From Stutzerimonas chloritidismutans AW-1 (GTDB lineage: Bacteria; Pseudomonadota; Gammaproteobacteria; Pseudomonadales; Pseudomonadaceae), in NCBI RefSeq assembly GCF_000495915.1, contig NZ_AOFQ01000029.1, positions 29,616 through 93,615 of the forward strand: a DNA stretch of 64,000 nt, written 5' to 3'. A program made the position numbers and the translations under genes. Under the pieces are notes generated by a model, which saw only the letters and a program-made list of their open reading frames with translations, searched no databases and had not been told where the DNA came from. Positions 1 through 10,914 of the stretch are shown piece by piece (the stretch's first letter is position 1; every line of letters begins with the position of its first letter).

Positions 1-50
1 CGATCGACTCACATGCTGCTGACGCCAGCGACACGCAGTTCACAGCCAGC

Positions 51-356
51 TCAGATGGCTTTGCTGAGCGCCTCGAGCAGCTGAGCGATCTTCTCTTCGT
101 TTCGCTTGTAGTAGGTCCAGGGACCGATACGCTGCGACGTCACCAACTGCGCGCGCTGGAGCGCCGCCAGGTAATTCGAAACGGTGGACTGCGACAACCC
201 CACACGCTCCTGGATGATGCTGACGCAGACACCCAGCTGTTCGGGATCGGCTTCCTGCTCGGGGAAGTTGGTCTTCGGGTCCTTCAGCAGGGTAAGAATG
301 GCCAGGCGTGTGGGGTTATCCAGGGCCTTCAGCGCTTCACTGATGTCTATGCTCAT
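51..356 (-). CDS. ArsR-family winged-helix transcriptional regulator
   Basis: A 101-residue protein with the ArsR/SmtB fold: an N-terminal helix followed by NPTRLAILTLL (residues about 14-24) and a recognition helix LSQSTVSNYLAAL (about 54-66), then a short beta wing. It has no CxC-type metal motif in the alpha3 helix, only a single Cys near residue 44, so it is more likely a redox or small-molecule sensor than a classic arsenic or zinc sensor. It lies downstream of, and on the same strand as, the Old Yellow Enzyme reductase (gap about 90 bases), so the two probably share a transcript. The 20-bp dyad before the reductase is a candidate site for it. The family is clear; the signal and target are inferred. 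Confidence 0.85.
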   Translation of the reverse strand: MSIDISEALKALDNPTRLAILTLLKDPKTNFPEQEADPEQLGVCVSIIQERVGLSQSTVSNYLAALQRAQLVTSQRIGPWTYYKRNEEKIAQLLEALSKAI

Positions 357-444
357 ATCCGCGGCAGGTAATGGGTTTTCGCGATCTTACGATACTTTGT
401 CGGTGCTGGCTGCGTGCACGCCACGGCCGTGCACGCACGCCGAC

Positions 445-1569
445 TCAGTGCGCGTACACCGGGTAGTCGATGTAACCCTTTTCGGTGCCGCCGTACATGC
501 TGCTGGCATCCAGCGGGTTCATAGGCCAGCCACGGGCAATGCGCGCCGGCAGGTCCGGGTTGGCAATGAACGGACGGCCGAAGGCGATCAGGTCCGCCCA
601 ACCGGCTTCGATCGCCGCGGTGGCGCGCTCCGGGGTGTACTTGCCTGCGTAGATGATCGCGCCGTTGAACGCCGCACGAACCGCCTCTCTGAAACTGCCG
701 GGCAGTTCGGGCGCGGTGTCCCAATCGGCCTCGGCCAGTGATACGTACGCGACGCCGATGGTTTGCAGAATCTTCACCGCTTCGATGTAGGTCTCATGCG
801 GGTCTTGCTCCACCAGGCCAAGGTAGACGCGCTCCTCATCCGTACTGGCGAACAGCGGCGCAAAACGAACCCCCACGCGCTCGGCACCGATGGCGTCGGC
901 TATCGCCTGGACCGCTTCGTGCAGAAAACGCAGTCGGTTCTGCAGCGAACCGCCGTATTCGTCAGTCCTGCGATTGGTGTGGGCGGAAATGAACTGGTTG
1001 ACCAGGTAGCCGTTGGCGCAGTGAATCTCGACGCCATCGAAGCCTGCTTCAATCGCGTTGCGTGCGGCCTCGGCATAGAGCTGTACCAGCTCTTTGACTT
1101 CGGCATTGGACAGCGCCCGCGGCATCGAGGGCTCGACCAGCGCGCCCTCGCCCGGTCCCGTTTCGATAAAGACTTTGACGTTGGTCGCCGCAATGGCGGA
1201 CGGCGCAACAGGTTGCGCACCGCCGGGTTGCAGCGAGGTGTGCGAGACACGGCCGACATGCCAGAGCTGGGCGAAAATCACGCCGCCCTCGTCATGCACC
1301 GCCTGGGTAACGGCCTTCCAGCCTTCGACCTGCTCAGGGCTGTGGATCCCGGGCGTCCAGGCATATCCCTGGCCTCGCGGCTCGATCTGAATGCCTTCCG
1401 TCACCATGAACCCTGCACTGGCACGTTGCTGGTAGTAGGTCGCCATTACGGCGTTTGGAATATTGCCCGGTTGCGAGCTGCGCGAGCGTGTCAGCGGTGG
1501 CAGCACGATGCGGTTACGTAGCGTGAAGGAGCCAAGGGAGCCGGGAGTAAAAAGTGCTTTATGATTCAT
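445..1569 (-). CDS. Old Yellow Enzyme family FMN-dependent alkene reductase (NemA/XenB-like)
   Basis: A 374-residue flavoprotein of the OYE family. These enzymes use NAD(P)H through FMN to reduce activated C=C bonds, quinones, nitro compounds or nitrate esters in the cytoplasm. The substrate-binding and proton-donor signature is present as H183, N186 and Y188 in the stretch HCANGYLVNQFIS. The N-terminal LFTPGSLGSFTLRNRIVLPPLTRSR and the C-terminal FMN-phosphate segment (IIYAGKYTPE, then FGRPFIANPDLP) are typical, and the length matches the family. It is followed by an ArsR regulator on the same strand, an arrangement that suggests induction by an electrophile. The physiological substrate cannot be read from the sequence. 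Confidence 0.93.
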   Translation of the reverse strand: MNHKALFTPGSLGSFTLRNRIVLPPLTRSRSSQPGNIPNAVMATYYQQRASAGFMVTEGIQIEPRGQGYAWTPGIHSPEQVEGWKAVTQAVHDEGGVIFAQLWHVGRVSHTSLQPGGAQPVAPSAIAATNVKVFIETGPGEGALVEPSMPRALSNAEVKELVQLYAEAARNAIEAGFDGVEIHCANGYLVNQFISAHTNRRTDEYGGSLQNRLRFLHEAVQAIADAIGAERVGVRFAPLFASTDEERVYLGLVEQDPHETYIEAVKILQTIGVAYVSLAEADWDTAPELPGSFREAVRAAFNGAIIYAGKYTPERATAAIEAGWADLIAFGRPFIANPDLPARIARGWPMNPLDASSMYGGTEKGYIDYPVYAH

Positions 1570-1583
1570 AACGTAAGATTTAG

Positions 1584-1603
1584 ATATCGTGAATTCTAGA
1601 TAT
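1584..1603. promoter_or_regulatory. 20-bp dyad operator candidate upstream of the OYE reductase
   Basis: The sequence reads ATATC-gt-GAATTC-ta-GATAT, an exact inverted repeat except for the two dinucleotide spacers. It begins 15 bases upstream of the reductase start codon, where a repressor would block transcription or its initiation. ArsR-family repressors commonly bind AT-rich dyads of this kind, and an ArsR gene is in the same putative operon. The pairing of this site with that regulator is inference. Confidence 0.5.
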
Positions 1604-1782
1604 TAAATGATGGAGGCTGCCTCACCGAATGTGAGTACGGCCCCGTGAGGGCTGTGCAGTCCGGTACTACCGTCACTGCCGAGCGGATGATCCTCGACCT
1701 CATATCGATAAATGTCAATATCCAGATGCGCGTATGCCTGGACATAGCTGTCTGAAACCTTTTCTGGGGGAGCAGGCGCTCG

Positions 1783-2253
1783 GTGGCGGCGGCTTATCTG
1801 GACGGTAACGGTTACAGCGGCCGGAAGCGCGCTATCCCCGTGTTCGAACGTGGCAAACACTCACTGCTAGAGAAGCATCTGGCGTGTCGCGTAGATCCAC
1901 TAGACGTCATTGGCACTCAGCGAGTGCTGCTGCGCAAGCAGGCCATGACAGTCCGACCGGCAGGCGGCAAGAATCTCTTCGGACAGATCGGGTTCTTCCA
2001 CAGCGCGAGCCAATACCAAACCGCCAATGAGCGCAACGGCCATTTGCACACGCAACTGGGCGAGCAGTTCTTCTTTTGCACAGAGCACTGGAGCATCGCA
2101 GACGCATTGCTGACACCCATGCTCGACTATCTGATGCTCATCACCGAACCAGCGGGCTTACTCAGCCAATGGCCGCGGCTGCGTGACTATCTGGAGCGGA
2201 TGCGAACACGACCGTCTGGTTGCGCTGTTCTGCAAAGCACTCCGGCTCGCTAA
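1783..2253 (+). pseudogene. Degenerate glutathione S-transferase remnant
   Basis: The open frame has a clear GST C-terminal piece at about 2085-2250 (WSIADALLTPMLDYL, then LSQWPRLRDYLERMRTRPS), which matches the alpha-helical GST domain. Near the 5' end AIPVFERGKHSLLE (about 1831-1872) resembles the GST N-terminal stretch that contacts glutathione, but the first 30 or so family residues are absent. The middle has no GST character and instead encodes a TetR-like tail on the opposite strand. A working GST is about 200-220 residues; this frame has 156. I read it as a broken gene with a foreign piece inside or as a recombination scar. Confidence 0.5.
1900..2088 (-). pseudogene. Fragment of a TetR-family regulator C-terminus
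   Basis: On the minus strand this frame gives MAVALIGGLVLARAVEEPDL followed by SEEILAACR. Such a stretch is typical of the last ligand-domain helices of many TetR regulators (pattern IGALVLARAVDDPALSDEIL). There is no DNA-binding domain and no room for one, so it can only be a fragment. It lies inside the GST remnant on the opposite strand. The call rests on pattern recognition over about 30 residues. Confidence 0.4.
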
Positions 2254-2350
2254 ATCAGGAAATGCAAATGGCAAGATCCGTGGGAACCTTGTCATTGCGA
2301 CAGCGGCGCCTCGGCAGCAGACTGCAGGCATCCACCCTGAGAGCTGCACC

Positions 2351-3340
2351 ATGGACGCCACCCGCACCGTCGCCTGCCTGATCTACCCGGATGTGATGAG
2401 CCTCGATGTCACCGGCCCGATGCAGGTGTTCGCCTCGGCCAATGTCGAGCGGCAGCGTCAGGGCCTGCCGAGACATTACGAGCTGATGCTGCTCGCTGCC
2501 AGCGTCGGCCCGGTCGCCACCTCGGCGGGGCTGAAGCTGGTGGCGGATGCGAGCTGGGCCGTGTGCGATCCGGCCACGCTGGATACCTTGCTGGTTCCGG
2601 GCGGTGTCGGCGTGGATGCGCAGAAGCACGACCAACCGCTGCTCGACTGGCTGCGGGCCGCCGAACCCAGGGTGCGGCGCCTGGGCTCGGTCTGTTCCGG
2701 CGCGCTGATCCTGGCCGAGGCCGGGCTGTTCGATGGACGCAAGGCGACCACGCACTGGGCGGACCTCGCTGCGCTGGGCACGTACCCGACCATCGAGGTG
2801 CAGGGTGACCGGTTGCACACCTATGACCCGACCGATCCGCAGGCGGCGCATCTGTTCAGCTCGGCGGGCGTCACGGCGGGCATCGACCTGGCGCTGGCGT
2901 TGGTCGAGGCCGATCTCGGCCGCGCGTTGGCGCTTTCGGTTGCGCAGCGGCTGGTGATGTTTCTGCGCCGGCCGGGTGGGCAGACCCAGTTCAGCCCGAT
3001 GCTGGCGGCGCCGAGTGGCGGCGTGGCGCGTCTTGCCGCGCTGCTGGAATGGATTCCCGGGCACCTGGGCGACGACCTGTCCATCGAGGCGCTGGCCGCC
3101 CAGGCGCATATGACGCCGCGCACCCTGTGCCGTCTGTTCAGCCAGGAAACCGGCATGGGGCCGGGCCAGTACATCGAACGGGTGCGCCTGGAAGCCGCGC
3201 GCAATCTGCTGCTCGACGCCCAGGCCTCGATCGCGACGGTGGCGCGGCTGACCGGCTTCGGCCATCCGGAGAACCTCAGGCGCAGCTTCCAGAAACACCT
3301 GTCGATCAGCCCGCGGGACTTCTATCAGCGCTTCGGCTGA
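2351..3340 (+). CDS. GlxA-family transcriptional regulator (DJ-1/PfpI domain plus AraC HTH)
   Basis: A 329-residue protein with two parts. Residues about 6-180 form a class I glutamine amidotransferase-like (DJ-1/PfpI) domain, with the nucleophile-elbow motif GSVCSGALILAEAG and the start CLIYPDVMSLDVTGPMQVF. Residues about 225-329 form an AraC/XylS DNA-binding domain with two helix-turn-helix units (IEALAAQAHMTPRTLCRLFS, then ASIATVARLTGFGHPENLRR). The ATG at 2351 is chosen because the domain begins right after it; the frame stays open upstream. An MFS transporter gene starts 92 bases downstream on the same strand and is a plausible target or operon partner. The ligand is unknown. Confidence 0.9.
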   Translation: MDATRTVACLIYPDVMSLDVTGPMQVFASANVERQRQGLPRHYELMLLAASVGPVATSAGLKLVADASWAVCDPATLDTLLVPGGVGVDAQKHDQPLLDWLRAAEPRVRRLGSVCSGALILAEAGLFDGRKATTHWADLAALGTYPTIEVQGDRLHTYDPTDPQAAHLFSSAGVTAGIDLALALVEADLGRALALSVAQRLVMFLRRPGGQTQFSPMLAAPSGGVARLAALLEWIPGHLGDDLSIEALAAQAHMTPRTLCRLFSQETGMGPGQYIERVRLEAARNLLLDAQASIATVARLTGFGHPENLRRSFQKHLSISPRDFYQRFG

Positions 3341-3432
3341 CGCTTCGTCCGAACCTCACTCACCGTTCACAGCTTGCCCGGCTTATCGCCAGGCAGCGCT
3401 GTGCCCGCTCATCACCCTCAAGGGGCCTCGCC

Positions 3433-4614
3433 ATGCACCTATTGTTCAGCAACCCTCAGGTCCTGCGCCTGTTCATCGCCCAGGCGCTGTTCTGGTCCTG
3501 CTCGATGACCGGGATCATCTTCACCTCCATCGTCGGGCTGCGCCTGGCGCCGGCGGCCGGTCTCGCCACCCTACCGCTGGCCCTGCTGATGCTCGGCGGC
3601 CTGCTCGCCTTGCAACCACTGGCGGGGCTGATGCAGCGCCGCGGCCGTCGCGCCGGCTTTCTCATCGGTGCGTTGGCCGGCGTGTTGGGCGGACTGATCA
3701 GCGCGCTGTCGCTCTGGCTCGACAGCTTCACCCTGCTCTGTCTCGGCGCTCTGCCCATCGGCGCCTACCAGGCCTCGGCGATGTACTACCGCTTCGCCGC
3801 GCTGGAAGCGGTGAGCGAAGCCTTCAAGGGGCGCGCCACGGCATGCGTGATCGGCGGTGGCGTGCTGGCGGCGCTGATCGCGCCCACGCTCGGTCACATG
3901 GCGCGTGATCTCGCCAGCGTTCCATTCGCCGGCACCTATCTGTTGATCGCCATTCTGGCGGCACTGGGGTTCATGATCTTGGCCGGGCTGCCGGCGACCT
4001 CGGGAATGCCGGCGACCCGGGCCGATGCGGCCACTGTCGGCTGGCAGGCGCTGCTTGCACGGCCGACCATTCGCGCCGCGGTGCTGACCACCGCCGCCGG
4101 CCACGGCCTGATGATTCTGGTGATGAACGCCACGCCCCTGGCGATGCATGGCGAAGGTCTGGATCTGCAGGCCAGCGGTCAGGTCATCCAGTGGCACATG
4201 CTCGGCATGTTCCTCCCGGCATTCGTCGCCGGGCCGCTGGTGGACCGCTTCGGCTGCCGGCTGGTCGCCTGTGTGGGTGGAGGATTGCTGATTGCCAGCG
4301 CGGTGGTCGCGCTGCTCGGCGTCAGCCACTGGCATTTCCTGCTCAGCAGCTGCCTACTAGGCATCGGCTGGAACCTGATGCTGGTCGCCGGCACCACCCA
4401 GCTGGGCCAGGGCCATGCCGCAAGCGAGAGCGCCCGGGCACAGGGCCTGATGGAGCTGAGCAACGGCAGCGTCGCCGCGGTGATGTCCTTCGCCTCTGGC
4501 GCGTTGATCGCTCAGGCTGGCTGGGCGGCGGTGAACATCGGGCTGCTGCCCATCGTGACGCTGGTGGTGCTGGCGCAGGTTGCGCAGGGCTACCGGCAAA
4601 GGCAGGCGGTTTGA
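3433..4614 (+). CDS. Major facilitator superfamily transporter
   Basis: A 393-residue inner-membrane protein with about 12 hydrophobic segments, the usual MFS layout and length. Short basic loops follow helix 2 (MQRRGRRAGF) and helix 8 (GPLVDRFGCRL, a variant of the MFS loop motif GxLaDrxGrr). The ATG at 3433 starts the first membrane helix within ten residues. It follows the GlxA-type regulator on the same strand, so that regulator may control it. The substrate cannot be inferred; drug or metabolite export is the family default, not an observation. Confidence 0.87.
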   Translation: MHLLFSNPQVLRLFIAQALFWSCSMTGIIFTSIVGLRLAPAAGLATLPLALLMLGGLLALQPLAGLMQRRGRRAGFLIGALAGVLGGLISALSLWLDSFTLLCLGALPIGAYQASAMYYRFAALEAVSEAFKGRATACVIGGGVLAALIAPTLGHMARDLASVPFAGTYLLIAILAALGFMILAGLPATSGMPATRADAATVGWQALLARPTIRAAVLTTAAGHGLMILVMNATPLAMHGEGLDLQASGQVIQWHMLGMFLPAFVAGPLVDRFGCRLVACVGGGLLIASAVVALLGVSHWHFLLSSCLLGIGWNLMLVAGTTQLGQGHAASESARAQGLMELSNGSVAAVMSFASGALIAQAGWAAVNIGLLPIVTLVVLAQVAQGYRQRQAV

Positions 4615-4648
4615 AGGCGCGGCGACTGCTGGCACCACCCGGCGGAGC

Positions 4649-5101
4649 TCAACGCTCAGAATTAACCCGTCCCTGAAAAGGAAAGGCTCCGCCGGCCTCC
4701 AGCACACGTTCCAGCGAACGCGCCTCCTCACGGCTCGAAGTAATCCGGACGCGGATGTAGCAACGCTCTTCGAGAAACGCCTGCCGACCCGCTTCCGCTC
4801 GGAGGTCGTATCCGTCGATGCTGCCGGCAAAGTACAGATGTTTAGCCAGTATCGACTGGGCGCTCCTGACATCGGCAGGGTTGTTCCAGTAACCGCCAGC
4901 CCTGAGGATCAGTCTGCTCTGGCGAGACTTCCGGTGCTGAATCAGCCGCTTGCGCAGGTTGACGCCGATTCCAACCTTCAACGCCGCGCCGTCGTCCTTG
5001 TATATCTCATAGAGTCCCGGCAGAGCAGGCACGTACCGTTCGATTTCCGAAAAGCGGATGCACGTCATAGTCCCGGAATCACAGGCAGCGTTCGTCATCA
5101 T
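4649..5101 (-). CDS. GIY-YIG nuclease-fold protein
   Basis: A 150-residue protein. The stretch PGLYEIYKDDGAALKVGIG (residues about 28-46) followed by NLRKRLIQHR has the spacing of the GIY-YIG fold (GLY...VGIG...R), where the tyrosines, glycines and the arginine belong to the active site. The C-terminal part SREEARSLERVLE could supply the catalytic glutamate helix. Stand-alone GIY-YIG proteins of this size occur in many bacteria, often with no known role. A start at 5068 (MTCIRFSEIERY) is equally possible. It has no close operon partner apart from the VOC gene 12 bases upstream on the same strand. Confidence 0.65.
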   Translation of the reverse strand: MMTNAACDSGTMTCIRFSEIERYVPALPGLYEIYKDDGAALKVGIGVNLRKRLIQHRKSRQSRLILRAGGYWNNPADVRSAQSILAKHLYFAGSIDGYDLRAEAGRQAFLEERCYIRVRITSSREEARSLERVLEAGGAFPFQGRVNSER

Positions 5102-5113
5102 GCCGCCTGTATG

Positions 5114-5488
5114 TCAGGACGCAGTGCCTTCGGAAACCAGATGGATGATATTGGCCGGGCTCGATATCCAGAACGCCCTGAAGCCTTCCGGCAGCGGTTC
5201 GATTTCGTCCCGGCGGGTGCAGGCGTGGTCCTCAAAGTGGGCGGCAGCACCTTTCAGGTCATCCGTGACGACCTCCAGCCATATCTCCGCCTGGCTGATG
5301 CCCGGCACGCAGTCCAGCCAGAGCACCTTGCCGCCGAAATCGAAGCGCGGCGTGTGCTCACCTTCAGCGCCCGCCGGGGTGAGTTCTTCCAGTGCGAGCG
5401 TCTCGCGGTAGAACGCGAGCGTCCGCTGGTATTCGTGGGCAGGCACCTTCATCGCGATATTTCGGCCAGGCTGGAATGTCGGTTTCAT
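5114..5488 (-). CDS. VOC-family (glyoxalase/bleomycin-resistance fold) protein
   Basis: A 124-residue protein with the vicinal-oxygen-chelate pattern: an N-terminal beta-alpha unit YQRTLAFYRETLALEE, then FDFGGKVLWLD, then a second unit LEVVTDDLKGAAAHFEDHA and a C-terminal FWISSPANIIHLVS. Single-module VOC proteins act as dimers and may be lyases, dioxygenases or binding proteins. A Shine-Dalgarno GGAGTG precedes the ATG by about five bases. It is probably cotranscribed with the downstream GIY-YIG gene. Substrate unknown. Confidence 0.8.
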   Translation of the reverse strand: MKPTFQPGRNIAMKVPAHEYQRTLAFYRETLALEELTPAGAEGEHTPRFDFGGKVLWLDCVPGISQAEIWLEVVTDDLKGAAAHFEDHACTRRDEIEPLPEGFRAFWISSPANIIHLVSEGTAS

Positions 5489-5683
5489 CGTTTCACTCCA
5501 TGAGGGCGCTGATACCGGAGGTGCCCAAGGCGCTCCGGCCCGCGCACGGTTAGACCAGCCAGTACAGACAGCAGCGGCTATTCGTGCAAGGTGATTGCAG
5601 CGGGTGAGCCGGTGAACGCAGCGTACGGCAGCCGCTAGGCAGCGGTTCTTCGCCGCTAGAACGTTAGCGTTGACCGGGGCAAG

Positions 5684-6154
5684 TCAGGGACGCCCCCATT
5701 CGATCTCGCGAATCTTTGCGGCGCCGTTCTCCTCGGCTACGACTACCGTCACGGCCTCGATGAAGCCTGCACCGGTAATCGAAACGTAGGCCCAACCGAT
5801 GTCCTGCGACTGCCGGGCGGGCCAGTCGTCCATGAATTCGACGTGGCCATCCACTGCGCCCGGACCATCGCCGTAGGAGGTCATGTCGGCATAAGCCTGC
5901 TGCAGTTCCGCTGCGGAATATCGCTGGTGCGCCTGCGTTGAGAGAAGAGTATGAGCCTCGGTGAAGTCGCTGGAAACGAGCGCGCGGGCGAAGTTGGTGG
6001 CGGTCGACACGGTGACGTCCTTAGCCCGCGGGTTTGCTTGCGGCGCCTCCTCGAAGCAGGCGGAAAGGCTCAGCGCGATCAGAGTAATCGACAGCAGTTT
6101 CAGGCCGAGCCAGCTCAGCGTGGAGCGTGGCGGCTTGATGGAAAGCATGCTCAT
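5684..6154 (-). CDS. Putative lipoprotein of unknown function
   Basis: A 156-residue protein with a basic N-terminus, a hydrophobic stretch (LGLKLLSITLIALSLSA) and a lipobox LSAC with the lipidated cysteine near residue 33. The mature part has a tail resembling DUF4864/NTF2-like secreted proteins (SDFTEAHTLLSTQAHQRYS, then WAYVSITGAGFIEAVTVVV), but I do not recognise a named family. Its ATG overlaps the rutR stop codon by four bases (ATGA), so it is probably translated from the rutR transcript. A role in pyrimidine use is not indicated by its sequence. Confidence 0.7.
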   Translation of the reverse strand: MSMLSIKPPRSTLSWLGLKLLSITLIALSLSACFEEAPQANPRAKDVTVSTATNFARALVSSDFTEAHTLLSTQAHQRYSAAELQQAYADMTSYGDGPGAVDGHVEFMDDWPARQSQDIGWAYVSITGAGFIEAVTVVVAEENGAAKIREIEWGRP

Positions 6155-6861
6155 CGCGGCCTCACCCCATCGAGGATCAGCGACTGCAGGCTCTTGAGCG
6201 TTTCCTCGAAGAACGCCGGATCATCCAGCGTCTTGCCGGCCACGGCCTCGACCTGCACGCGGAAGTCGGCGTAGTGCTGGGTGGTCGCCCAGAGCGAGAA
6301 GATCAGGTGATGCGGCGCGATGGGCGCGAGCTTGCCGGCGTCGATCCAGGCCTGGATCACCGCGACCTTGTTCTCGACCAGATCGTGCAGCGGCTGCTGC
6401 AGCTCGCCCAGCAGCAGCGGCGCGCCCTGCATGATCTCCATGCAGAACAGCCGCGATTCGGCGGGATGGTCGCGGGAGAGTTCGAGCTTGACCCGCAGGT
6501 AATCGCGGATCGCCTCGATCGGGTCCTGCTCGACGGAGAACGCCTGCAGCGGCTGCAACCAGACCTCCAGCAGCTGGCGCAGGACGTTGGTGTACAGCTC
6601 TTCCTTGCTGCCGAAGTAGTACAGCAGGTTGGTCTTGGAAACGTCGGCCTGAGTCGCCACCTGATCGAGGCTGGTGCCGTGGAGGCCGAAACGGGAGAAC
6701 AGCTCCAGCGCGGCCTGGAGGATGCTGGCGCGTTTGCTTTCGATCATGCGCAGGCGCCGGTCCTGCGCGCTGGCACTCGGTACGCGGGTCGCGCCCTTGA
6801 GCCGAGGGGTCTTGCTGGCAGTGAGGCGCTTGCGGGGCGGAACGGGAGGCTGATCTGTCAC
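6151..6861 (-). CDS. rutR: RutR, TetR-family regulator of pyrimidine utilisation
   Basis: The protein matches E. coli RutR along its length: the HTH (FGLHGTSLDQVATQA, then VSKTNLLYYFGSKEELY), the middle block SRLFCMEIMQGAPLLL and the end LIFSLWATTQHYADFRVQVE. RutR is a uracil/thymine-responsive repressor of the rut operon. It is divergent from rutA, and a RutR-type operator lies between them. I place the start at a GTG at 6861 (VTDQPPVPPRK), giving 236 residues; the frame is open further upstream and the ATG at 6747 is another option. The lipoprotein gene overlaps its 3' end. Confidence 0.93.
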   Translation of the reverse strand: MTDQPPVPPRKRLTASKTPRLKGATRVPSASAQDRRLRMIESKRASILQAALELFSRFGLHGTSLDQVATQADVSKTNLLYYFGSKEELYTNVLRQLLEVWLQPLQAFSVEQDPIEAIRDYLRVKLELSRDHPAESRLFCMEIMQGAPLLLGELQQPLHDLVENKVAVIQAWIDAGKLAPIAPHHLIFSLWATTQHYADFRVQVEAVAGKTLDDPAFFEETLKSLQSLILDGVRPR

Positions 6862-6990
6862 GGGATTACCGGCTGGGTTCGAACGAGTCGCTACTGTAGC
6901 GCGGTGAGCGTGTGGCGCACGAGCGACGAAGGCGGCTGCGACTGCTGCACGATCTTCGTGCGCCGCGCACAAACCAGGTGCTCCGATTCA

Positions 6991-7002
6991 GACCAAATGG
7001 TC
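6991..7002. promoter_or_regulatory. RutR operator in the rutR-rutA intergenic region
   Basis: GACCA-aa-TGGTC is a perfect dyad. It equals the core of the E. coli RutR consensus TTGACCAnnTGGTCAA, although the outer TT/AA are not kept. It lies about 140 bases before rutA and 130 bases before rutR, between the divergent genes. A possible -10 for rutA, TTATAT at 7025-7030, would put the operator against the -35 region, consistent with repression. Confidence 0.75.
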
Positions 7003-7143
7003 CACATCGCACCACACAAGCAACTTATATCGTTGATAAGAAAGGCAATTCGCTTTCTGGCCTGCATCCTGCTAACGCACCTTCGACCCTGCCCGTCACG
7101 TTCGGGCAGCGCTTTCTAGCCATTGCGTACAGAGGTGCTACCC

Positions 7144-9438
<2,295 letters not shown>

Positions 9439-9502
9439 CGCCTGCCAGAGCGGGCCAGCCGGCACGCCGGCGGCCCGCTGATCGACCTCGCGGAGGTATG
9501 AC

Positions 9503-10300
9503 ATGCACTACGAACTTCATGGCCGCATGAAGCCGGATGCGCCGACCCTGGTGCTCAGCTCCGGCCTCGGCGGCGCCGCCGCCTTCTGGACACCGCAGCT
9601 GCCGGCGCTGACCCAGGACTACCGGGTGCTGGTCTACGACCAGTTGGGGACCAACAGGAGCCCGGCGAACCTGCCGGCGGGCTATTCCATCGAGTCCATG
9701 GCAGTGGAATTACTGGAGCTGCTGGACGCCCTGGGCATCCGCCGCTGCCATTTCATCGGCCATGCACTCGGCGGGCTGGTCGGCTTGCAGATCGCCCTGC
9801 TGCGGCCGCAGTTGCTGCAGAGCCTGGTGCCGATCAATGCCTGGAGCAGCCCCAACCCGCACAGCGCCCGCTGTTTCGCAGTACGCCTGAAGCTGTTGCA
9901 CGACAGCGGCCCGGCGGCCTATGTGCAGGCGCAGTCGCTGTTCCTCTACCCGGCCGACTGGATCGCAGCCAACAGCGAGCGACTGGCACGCGACGATGCC
10001 CATGCACTGGCGCATTTCCCAGCGACGATGAATCTGGTGCGGCGTATCGAGGCACTGCTGGCCTTCGATATCGAGGCCGAGCTGCCGCGCATCACCACCC
10101 CGACCCTGCTGATCGCCAACCGCGACGACATGCTGGTGCCGTGGCAGCGTTCGCAGCACCTGGCCGACGTCATGCCCAACGCACAGCTGGCACTGCTGAA
10201 CTACGGTGGCCACGCGTCCAGCGTCAGCGACAGCGAACCCTTCAACCAGATCCTGCTGGACCATCTTGCCGAGCAATGCGGCCAGGTCGCAGCAGCCTGA
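9503..10300 (+). CDS. rutD: RutD, alpha/beta-hydrolase of the Rut pathway
   Basis: A 265-residue alpha/beta-hydrolase that fits RutD, thought to speed hydrolysis of aminoacrylate to malonic semialdehyde. The nucleophile elbow reads [10 protein letters not shown], with Ala in the usual Ser position (G-H-A-L-G), as I recall for E. coli RutD. The C-terminal His is in [17 protein letters not shown] six bases before the ATG at 9503 fixes the start. Its position between rutC and rutE confirms the role. Confidence 0.92.
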   Translation: MHYELHGRMKPDAPTLVLSSGLGGAAAFWTPQLPALTQDYRVLVYDQLGTNRSPANLPAGYSIESMAVELLELLDALGIRRCHFIGHALGGLVGLQIALLRPQLLQSLVPINAWSSPNPHSARCFAVRLKLLHDSGPAAYVQAQSLFLYPADWIAANSERLARDDAHALAHFPATMNLVRRIEALLAFDIEAELPRITTPTLLIANRDDMLVPWQRSQHLADVMPNAQLALLNYGGHASSVSDSEPFNQILLDHLAEQCGQVAAA

Positions 10301-10310
10301 GGACCCGAAC

Positions 10311-10901
10311 ATGCACGCCCCCATCGACTCGAATGCCCTCGCCACGCTGTTCAGCGAGGCCCGCACCCACAGCGCCTGGCTCGACAAAGCAGTGCCGGAT
10401 GCCCTGCTCGAACAACTCTACGAGCACGTCCGCCTCGGCCCCACCGCCGTCAACAGCTGCCCCGGCCGCTTTGTCTTCGTACGCACGCCGGAGGGAAAGG
10501 CAAAGCTCGCGCCCTGCCTGTCCAAGGGCAATCTCGAAAAGACCATGGCCGCGCCGGTCACGGTGATCGTCGCCTATGACGAGGACTTTCCGGAAACCCT
10601 GGCAGAGCTGTTCCCCTTTGCCGACGCCCGCAGCTGGTACGCCGGGCAACCGGCACTGATCACCGAGAACGCGCTGCGCAACAGCTCGCTGCAGGCCGGC
10701 TACCTGATCCTCGCCGCCCGCGCTTTGGGGCTCGATTGCGGACCGATGTCCGGCTTCGACGGCAAGGCACTGGACGAGGCCTTCTTCGCCGGTACGAGCT
10801 GGAAATCCAATCTGCTGATCAACCTCGGCTACGGCGACGCCAGCAAGCTGCGCGACCGCCTGCCACGCCTGCCCTTCGACCGCGCCTGCGTCCTCGCCTG
10901 A
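10311..10901 (+). CDS. rutE: RutE, malonic semialdehyde reductase (nitroreductase fold)
   Basis: A 196-residue nitroreductase-fold flavoprotein. RutE reduces the toxic malonic semialdehyde from uracil breakdown to 3-hydroxypropionate. The FMN-site pattern [26 protein letters not shown] is cut by family-typical residues and [20 protein letters not shown] follows near the C-terminus. It begins ten bases after rutD and is the last intact gene of the operon here; rutF, 13 bases further on, is truncated. Confidence 0.95.
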   Translation: MHAPIDSNALATLFSEARTHSAWLDKAVPDALLEQLYEHVRLGPTAVNSCPGRFVFVRTPEGKAKLAPCLSKGNLEKTMAAPVTVIVAYDEDFPETLAELFPFADARSWYAGQPALITENALRNSSLQAGYLILAARALGLDCGPMSGFDGKALDEAFFAGTSWKSNLLINLGYGDASKLRDRLPRLPFDRACVLA

Positions 10902-10914
10902 TGGAGAACCGATC

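Noticed and set aside
1603..1860. An 85-codon minus-strand frame upstream of the OYE gene
   Set aside because: It has no recognisable domain, its 5' part is antisense to the GST remnant, and its end runs into the operator dyad.
2183..2350. Upstream extension of the GlxA-type regulator to 2183
   Set aside because: The extra 56 residues overlap the GST remnant and have no similarity to the family; the conserved domain starts just after the ATG at 2351.
9710..10387. A 225-codon minus-strand frame opposite rutD
   Set aside because: It is a shadow of rutD and rutE, Gln/Val/Gly-rich with no domain, and would run against the operon.
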